Shown here in pieces: positions 58,565 to 64,000 of a stretch of 64,000 bases of DNA (its first letter is position 1; the number at the start of each line of letters is the position of its first letter). Below the pieces are notes generated by a model. That model saw nothing but the letters and a program-made list of their open reading frames with translations, ran no database searches and was not told where the DNA came from. The DNA lies in assembly GCA_001599715.1 (NCBI GenBank), contig BCHU01000006.1, positions 186,001 to 250,000 on the forward strand, read 5' to 3'. Both the position numbers and the translations under genes were made by a program. Origin of the DNA: Phaeotremella fagi. Taxonomy: Eukaryota; Basidiomycota; Tremellomycetes; Tremellales; Phaeotremellaceae.

Positions 58565-60538
58565 ATGGGTATATTAGAGAAGATAGAAGATATAGAGAGT
58601 GAGCTGATCATCTATCTTTGGTAGAAATAGCTGACAGTCGTTTCTTTCAGAGGAGATGGCTCGGAGTAAGTTGGACATTTCTTGATGAAATGAAGAATCT
58701 AGTTTGACCTTACCTTTCCTTTAGCGCAAAAGAAGTGAGTTGCTCTCTAGACGTATTCAGATACATGACCAACTGACTCTTCTCTAGTAAAGGTAAATAA
58801 CCCCTGGGACAAAGACTAACACCCAGCGACCGAGTATCATCTGGGTTTACTAAAAGTAAGTCAAGTCAATTCCAAAAATTCGAAAATTAACCCTACAATC
58901 ATAGGCGAAACGTAAGTAACCATTACCCATCACCCCAACTAACCAAAACGAAAAGTCGCAAAATATCGAGCTCAACTACTTGAACCTGACAAGAAATCAG
59001 CTAAAGGAGAAGGCTTCGATGTTCTAAAATCAGGAGATGCCAGAGTCTGTTTAATCGGTTTCCCATCTGTTGGGAAATCAACTTTGTTGTCTAAAACCAC
59101 TAAAACTGAATCATCGGTTGGTGCTTATGAATTCACTACTTTGACTGTGAGTACTTGTTGCGTTTAGAATTGGCGAAAGACTACTGATTTCCCTTGCTTT
59201 AGGCTATTCCTGGAGTTTTGGAATATGAAGGTGCAAGAATACAGTTGTTGGATTTACCTGGTATCGTGCAAGATGCTGCTAAAGGTGAGTATTTTATGGT
59301 GGACTACTCTAACTTCAGGTCGTGGACGTGGTAGACAGGTTGTATCTGTTGCTAAAACAGCTGATTTGATTATCATCATGAGTGAGCTTGCTCAATGTCT
59401 AATAAAATATCAGCTCACAGTCCTTTAGTCGACGCTACGAAATCATCAGAACAGAAAGCAATGTTAGAAACTGAATTAGAAGCTGTTGGGATACGGCTGA
59501 ACGCCAAAAAACCTGATGTTGTATTTAAGCAGAAAACAGCCGGAGGGGTAAGTGCTTAACATGAACAAGTACTGATTTATTAGATCACTGTGAGGAATCT
59601 CTTTTCGTTGTTTTTCAGCGTGGAAATTGATGTTTTTTTTTTCAGATCAATTGCACAGTTAAACTTACTCAGACGGATGAACGAACGGTCAGATCTATCT
59701 TACAGAGTTATAAAAGTGAGTTTATGGTTTGAAGAAAACTAACGAAAGTTCACAATTGCGATGTGATGATAAGAGAAGATGTAAGCTAAAAGTAGCATAC
59801 CATTCTTAGCTGACAGAATTAGATCACAACCGACGAATTCATAGATGTTCTTCTAGGTATGTACAGAGAAGCCTGTAACCGTGTATTGATTTCTTATAGG
59901 AACAAGAAAATATTTACCAGCTTTAACTGTTATCAACAAAATTGATGGAGTTTCAATGGAAACTTTAGATAGTATGGCTAGGGAAGGTGATGGGAAGAAC
60001 GTGATGATATCTTGTGAAATGGATTTAGGTCTTGATTGGTTGTTAGAGAATATATGGAGGGTGAGTTTTGAATTGTAGCAAACTATTAAGTTTCGATTGG
60101 CTGAATAAATTCATAGGAACTTGGATTAGTCAAGTAAATCCCCTTCTCTTCGACAACAGAATTACAAATACTGAAGAAAAGTTTAGAGTATACACAAAGA
60201 AACGAGGTCAACAGCCCGATCTATCAGATCCAATCTGTCTGCGTCAAGGAGCGACGATAGAGACGGTATGTCACGGAATCCATAGGAGTCTAGCATCGCA
60301 TTTCAAGTAAGCCAACCAAATACAAAAACAACGGATCAATTAACCAACTGTAAACCATAGATACGCACTGGTTTGGGGTAAATCAAGTAAATTCAATCCC
60401 CAACCTCAGAAAGTTGGTTTGACCCATTTAGTCCAGGATGAGGATGTGTGAGTAGTGTTTTTTTTTTCGATTGGATTGGGGATGATGAAAGGTTTTTACT
60501 GATTTTTCGTTTTTAGGGTTAGTATATTTACTAAATAG
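58565..60538 (+). CDS. RBG1: DRG1/Rbg1 developmentally regulated GTPase
   Basis: Multi-exon gene from ATG 58565-58567. The spliced N-terminus reads [20 protein letters not shown] then [20 protein letters not shown], the exact style of DRG1. GTPase motifs: [10 protein letters not shown] (G1), YEFTTLT (G2), LLDLPGI (G3), NKID (G4). The C-terminal TGS domain is [20 protein letters not shown] and [18 protein letters not shown], ending EDVVSIFTK. DRG1 acts with a DFRP partner (Tma46/Dfrp1) on translating ribosomes to relieve stalls. The 5' coding part is split into exons of 34 (58565-58598), 15 (58651-58665), 10 (58725-58734), 5 (58788-58792), 29 (58827-58855) and 7 nt (58905-58911). An 18-nt exon lies further down near 60117-60134. 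Confidence 0.94.
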
Positions 60539-60863
60539 ATGGTGTTTGATTGGGTTTTCATTTTTTTTGGATAGTTGGGATCTTGTATAATGAGATGATG
60601 TATTTTATGTTAATTCTGGTATGGCAGAGCTGCAGCTGGAACAATCTCTTAAAGCACTCCAAGCTTCTGATACGGGATGATGATCTTTACATGCGAAATT
60701 GAACGAATGCATTATCACTTATTCAATCGTATACGTATATCCGAATCCAAATCAGAGTGATGTGAAAACTAAAAAAATCAAATCAAAGAACTAAACTAAC
60801 AATACAAAAATATATGGGATTCAAAGGGCCAACCCCGACAACAAACGTATCAATACCGCAAAA
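60539..60863. other. Intergenic, 325 bp, convergent 3' ends
   Basis: Between the stops of DRG1 and FZO1. AT-rich with T-runs; presumably both polyadenylation regions. No gene seen. Confidence 0.5.
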
Positions 60864-63440
60864 CTAAATCTTAACACCTTCCACAACCTCTCTAATCTCT
60901 TCAACCTTCTTGCCAACATCCTCAAAAGTCTTGATAGCTTTTTTAGAACTTTCCACCAAACCCTCAGATTTCTTAACTACCAAACCCCGCTCATCCAACG
61001 CGATCTTGAATCTCTCTTTCAAATCCCACGAAGCTAATCTCATAACTTTTCTCGTTTCTTTCGAGATTCTCTCGTTGAAGAAGATGATCCAATTACCGTC
61101 GTTGTCATTGTCGACATTCGGTGATCTACTGAGATCAGATTTAAGATGACGACCGACATTCTTTGGTACACTGTTTGGAAGGTCGTAGATGATATATCCT
61201 ATTGTTCCTATTGAAATCACTCCTATAACCGGACCTGCCCATTTCTGAACATTAGGGTTCGAGATCATATCAGAAACTTTGACTACTGAATTGACGAAAC
61301 TGTGTAAACCCATAGTTTTCGATCCAAGTGATAAAGCACCGAAAGCAAGTGAAGCAGCACCAAGACCTGTGATCTCAGTTCCGTAACTGATTAAATCTCG
61401 TGATGGCGATGAAGTGGTTTGGGGTACACTCGAACGAGCTAGATGTAACGTATGTTGAATATCGAATATATCACTGAACCCAACATCCGATAATCGAGGT
61501 TGGAAACCGACAGTTGAGATTTTACGTGAAAACATTGCGTTAGGATTGAATACCCTATTCGAACGTTCCACATCAGCTGGTAGATGTCGATCACCGAGTT
61601 TGATAACACAATCAACCCCTTCAGTCGTTAATTTTCTAGCATCGTTCTCCGCTAGTGAAACGGCGAAATCCAATGATTTAAGTAAAACTTGTTTAACCTC
61701 TTTGGCGTAATCCCAGACACCTAGCAAACCGGGATAAAGGGGTAATTCAAGACCAGAAGATGGGGTGGCAAGTTCTCCACGACCGATACGTTCCAATGCA
61801 CGTTCCATGAAAAGTGTTGAACGAGTTTTGGACTGATCGACGACTTTCTCTTCTTCGTTGACTAAACCTTCCTCAAGACTTTCACGACCTTTTGTCATTT
61901 TTTCCACGACAGGTTTAACACGATTCAATTCAGCTAAAGCAGAATCTCTTTCTTGAATCGCGAGAAGGGTATTGGCTTGAGCGAGCAGTTCAACATCAGC
62001 CAATAAATGGGTGACGTAATTTTGAGCAGGTCCTAATTTAGATTTCGATCTGTTGACCAATACAAAGGATCGAAGTGATTGTTCGAGATGAGCGAAAGCG
62101 CTATCTGATTCATCACCGAAAGCGACTTGAGCTGAATCGACGAAATGAACCAAATCAGCAGCGTCCTCGTATGTCTTTGGTGACAACTGTTTGATCTGTT
62201 CTAAAACCAGTCGACGACATCTTTCCTTGTCTCTGATTTGATCGAATCGATTGACGACAATGAAAAGATGGGCTTTTTCGTGTCCCGCTTGCCAAATGAA
62301 TTCTTTGGCAGAGAGGGTGAAATGATTAGCGGCAGAGACGACGAAGACGACGACATCGATTTCTTCTTGTCTAGCAAAGTTGGCGGTTGTCTTGATTGAA
62401 TCCCGATTAAGACCTGGGGCGTCGATGAGAGAAATATCAACAACACCGTTGTGAAGAATTGATGGTGCAGATGGTGCCTCTTGCAAGAAAACTTTCAATG
62501 GTGGAGAAGAAGCATCAGCATCGGTTACCAATTCCTCCAATCGTGAAAGTGGTTCGACAGTGAAAGTCGATTTATCACCAGCATCATATTTTTCACCGAG
62601 AACATGAATCTCTTCAACACCCTCATTCTCTTTCGCACTAACAACCTCTACGAATCGAGTAGTCAAAGGCTGTTGATCGGTTGGCATAACCTCGTTTCGT
62701 CGAAGTAGAGCATTGATGAGTGTAGATTTACCAGCGTTGAGATCACCGGTGACTAAGACTCTTGATTGAGCGTCGTGGATACGAGTTTGTAGATTGACCA
62801 AATGATCTAAAGAAGCTGATAAACGAGTATCGAGTAAGGCTGAGATGGATGATTTTTCAAGATGAGAAATGAGAGTTTTGGCTTGACGCGCAGCTCCCAT
62901 ATTAAGATCTAAACGAAGGATGGAAAATTCATCGTTCTCCGTCGAAGCGGTGGTTTCCGATTCGACTTCATTGGCATCAGGTGCAAAAGTGAGTGAACGT
63001 TTAAAAGTTCTTCTAGTTGGTGTTGACGCGATGACGACGTTCGTTGATGCCGATGGTTCATCTGCGAAAGTCAAGGTTCTTCTGTTTGATGGTCTGGTTG
63101 GTGTTGAAGAAGAAGAAGGCGCCTCGATGGGTTTAAGAGAAGGATATCGAACGGTCCATTGATCGTTATTGAAATTTCTTAAATCCGCAACAAGATATTT
63201 TGAAGATTCGATAGCGTTACTTAATCTGTCAAGTGTGAGTGGGATTCGGAGTTGATCAAATGGCAAGTGTACCTACCGATCTCTCTTCTGTTCGTAATCT
63301 CTGACAACATTATCAGCTATGACTCTAGCTTGAGCTAATTCATTTTGTGAACCGATGTGAGATTCTTTTTGAGGAGTATCGGGGGTGGCGGGGTGGGTGA
63401 GGGATTGAGATTGGGGGGTTGAAGGATGGAATGGTTGCAT
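60864..63440 (-). CDS. FZO1: Mitofusin FZO1 (mitochondrial outer-membrane fusion GTPase)
   Basis: Two exons joined at a 51-nt intron give 841 residues, from ATG 63438-63440 (MQPFHPSTPQSQSLTHPATP) to the stop at 60864-60866. The first intron joins VRDYEQKRDR to LSNAIESSKYLV. The dynamin-like GTPase domain has GDLNAGKSTLINALL (P-loop), DAPGLNRDS (G3) and NRFDQIRD (G4, NKxD variant). Helical repeats (KPVVEKMTKGRESLEEGLVN) flank it. A hydrophobic double-spanning region lies near the C-terminus: TEITGLGAASLAFGALSLG and WAGPVIGVISIGTIGYIIYD. A C-terminal coiled coil follows (FEDVGKKVEEIREVVEGV). FZO1 tethers and fuses mitochondrial outer membranes. The size matches yeast Fzo1 (about 855). Relatively intron-poor for this window. 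Confidence 0.95.
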
Positions 63441-63751
63441 GGTAGTTGTGGGGGTGGTGGAGTATCAAATGAATGAGTCCTTGTGGGTATAGAGTAGAGT
63501 TGATATGGATATGGATGATGATGATAATAAGATGATTAAATGAGAATAATAGGAATAAGAGTAAGAAGATGATGAAAATAACAAAGGGGCTGGTGGGACA
63601 GTAAGTGGGTGAAAAGGCGACATAATCCGATTAAAGGTGGGAGTGAATAACGTTTATCGGTAATGTGGCACCACGTGGCAGAGTTGTTCTGGCTTAAGAA
63701 CACCAACGACAACTATAATCATCACCATAACCATCTCTATATCGTATAACA
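63441..63751. promoter_or_regulatory. Divergent promoter, FZO1 / EMC3, with CCACGTGG
   Basis: 311 bp between start codons. CCACGTGG at 63671-63678, in ACCACGTGGCAGAG, resembles the element in the U2SURP/PIP30 promoter. GATGATGAT-like repeats lie near the FZO1 side. Confidence 0.55.
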
Positions 63752-64000
63752 ATGAAAGAGTAAGTCAAAGTATCAACAACAAGAAACACATCTAACAAAC
63801 ACCACAACCACCAGACAAGACCTATATCTAGATCCTTCAATCAGAGTAAGTTACAATCTACAAGCAGAAAACTGATTTCCAGGATTGGGTCTTGATCCCA
63901 ATAACCATAGTAATGGTAAGAAGAGAATTTCAACAGCATGAAATGATATTCTGAATGACAATCAAATTCCAGATCTTAGTAGGTCTATTAAGACACTACG
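63752..64000 (+). CDS. EMC3: ER membrane complex subunit 3 (EMC3), 5' part only
   Basis: Start of a gene cut by the window edge. Exons: ATGAAAGA (63752-63759, 8 nt), then 63815-63845 (31 nt), then GATTGGGT... (33 nt), then the last exon running off the end. The spliced product reads MKEQDLYLDPSIRDWVLIPI then TIVMILVGLLRHY. This aligns with the EMC3/TMEM111 N-terminus (LLLDSNIRLWVVLPI ... GMIRHYV), including the first transmembrane helix and the RHY motif. EMC3 is a core insertase subunit of the ER membrane complex, related to YidC/Oxa1/GET1. About 50 bases of each intron separate these tiny exons. Confidence 0.85.

Overview
This window is nuclear DNA from a basidiomycete fungus, most likely a tremellomycete yeast (Cryptococcus/Kwoniella-like). 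The evidence is dense, intron-rich protein-coding genes, very short GT..AG introns (about 33-85 nt), long Ser/Thr-rich disordered tails, and core eukaryotic proteins (PRP40, PRP43, ELP1, FZO1, OST5, EMC3) plus a fungal velvet protein. I see no rRNA, tRNA, transposon, CRISPR or prokaryotic operon. Gene models were built by reading splice sites by eye; most models whose introns I counted in full give a CDS length divisible by three.

Layout. 1-1381 (-): intronless class V aminotransferase, cut by the window edge. 1761-4714 (-): F-box/LRR protein. 5162-12872 (-): a head-to-tail array of six diverged paralogous genes of no family I recognise, all with the same three-exon, phase-1 intron plan (here called copies A-F). 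13074-15424 (-): mitochondrial ABC1/ADCK1-type kinase-like protein. 15837-18335 (+): PRP40. 18358-19395 (-): GPALPP1-like. 19614-21631 (+): conserved membrane protein. 21885-22352 (+): small ORF with a (Val-Glu)14 tract. 22444-24241 (-): seven-transmembrane receptor-like protein. 24877-27682 (+): PRP43 helicase. 27826-29571 (-): Shp1/p47 UBX cofactor. 29778-32702 (+): Rrn5-like SANT protein. 33430-34314 (+): unknown intronless gene. 34668-35009 (+): OST5. 35240-37928 (-): SAP-domain protein. 38143-38495 (+): small membrane protein. 39186-39993 (-): compact velvet protein with a 2.4 kb upstream gap. 42377-46969 (-): ELP1. 47385-49014 (+): IPI3. 49056-51918 (-): U2SURP/SR140. 52080-52972 (+): PIP30/FAM192A-like. 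53035-54158 (-): DPH5. 54536-58089 (-): acidic nuclear-type protein with two SAP-like motifs and a C-terminal TKL kinase. 58565-60538 (+): DRG1/RBG1 GTPase, whose first 100 coding bases are split into six exons, one of 5 nt. 60864-63440 (-): FZO1. 63752-64000 (+): start of EMC3.

Most genes are housekeeping: splicing (PRP40, PRP43, U2SURP), translation quality (ELP1, DPH5, DRG1), ribosome assembly (IPI3), ER membrane and glycosylation (EMC3, OST5) and mitochondria (FZO1, ABC1K). Neighbours are often divergent or convergent pairs with very little spacer. The best candidate for something undescribed is the six-gene tandem family at 5162-12872. Next are the extreme microexons of DRG1, the SAP-SAP-TKL kinase lacking the usual catalytic lysine, and shared palindromic or 14-bp motifs in several divergent promoters.
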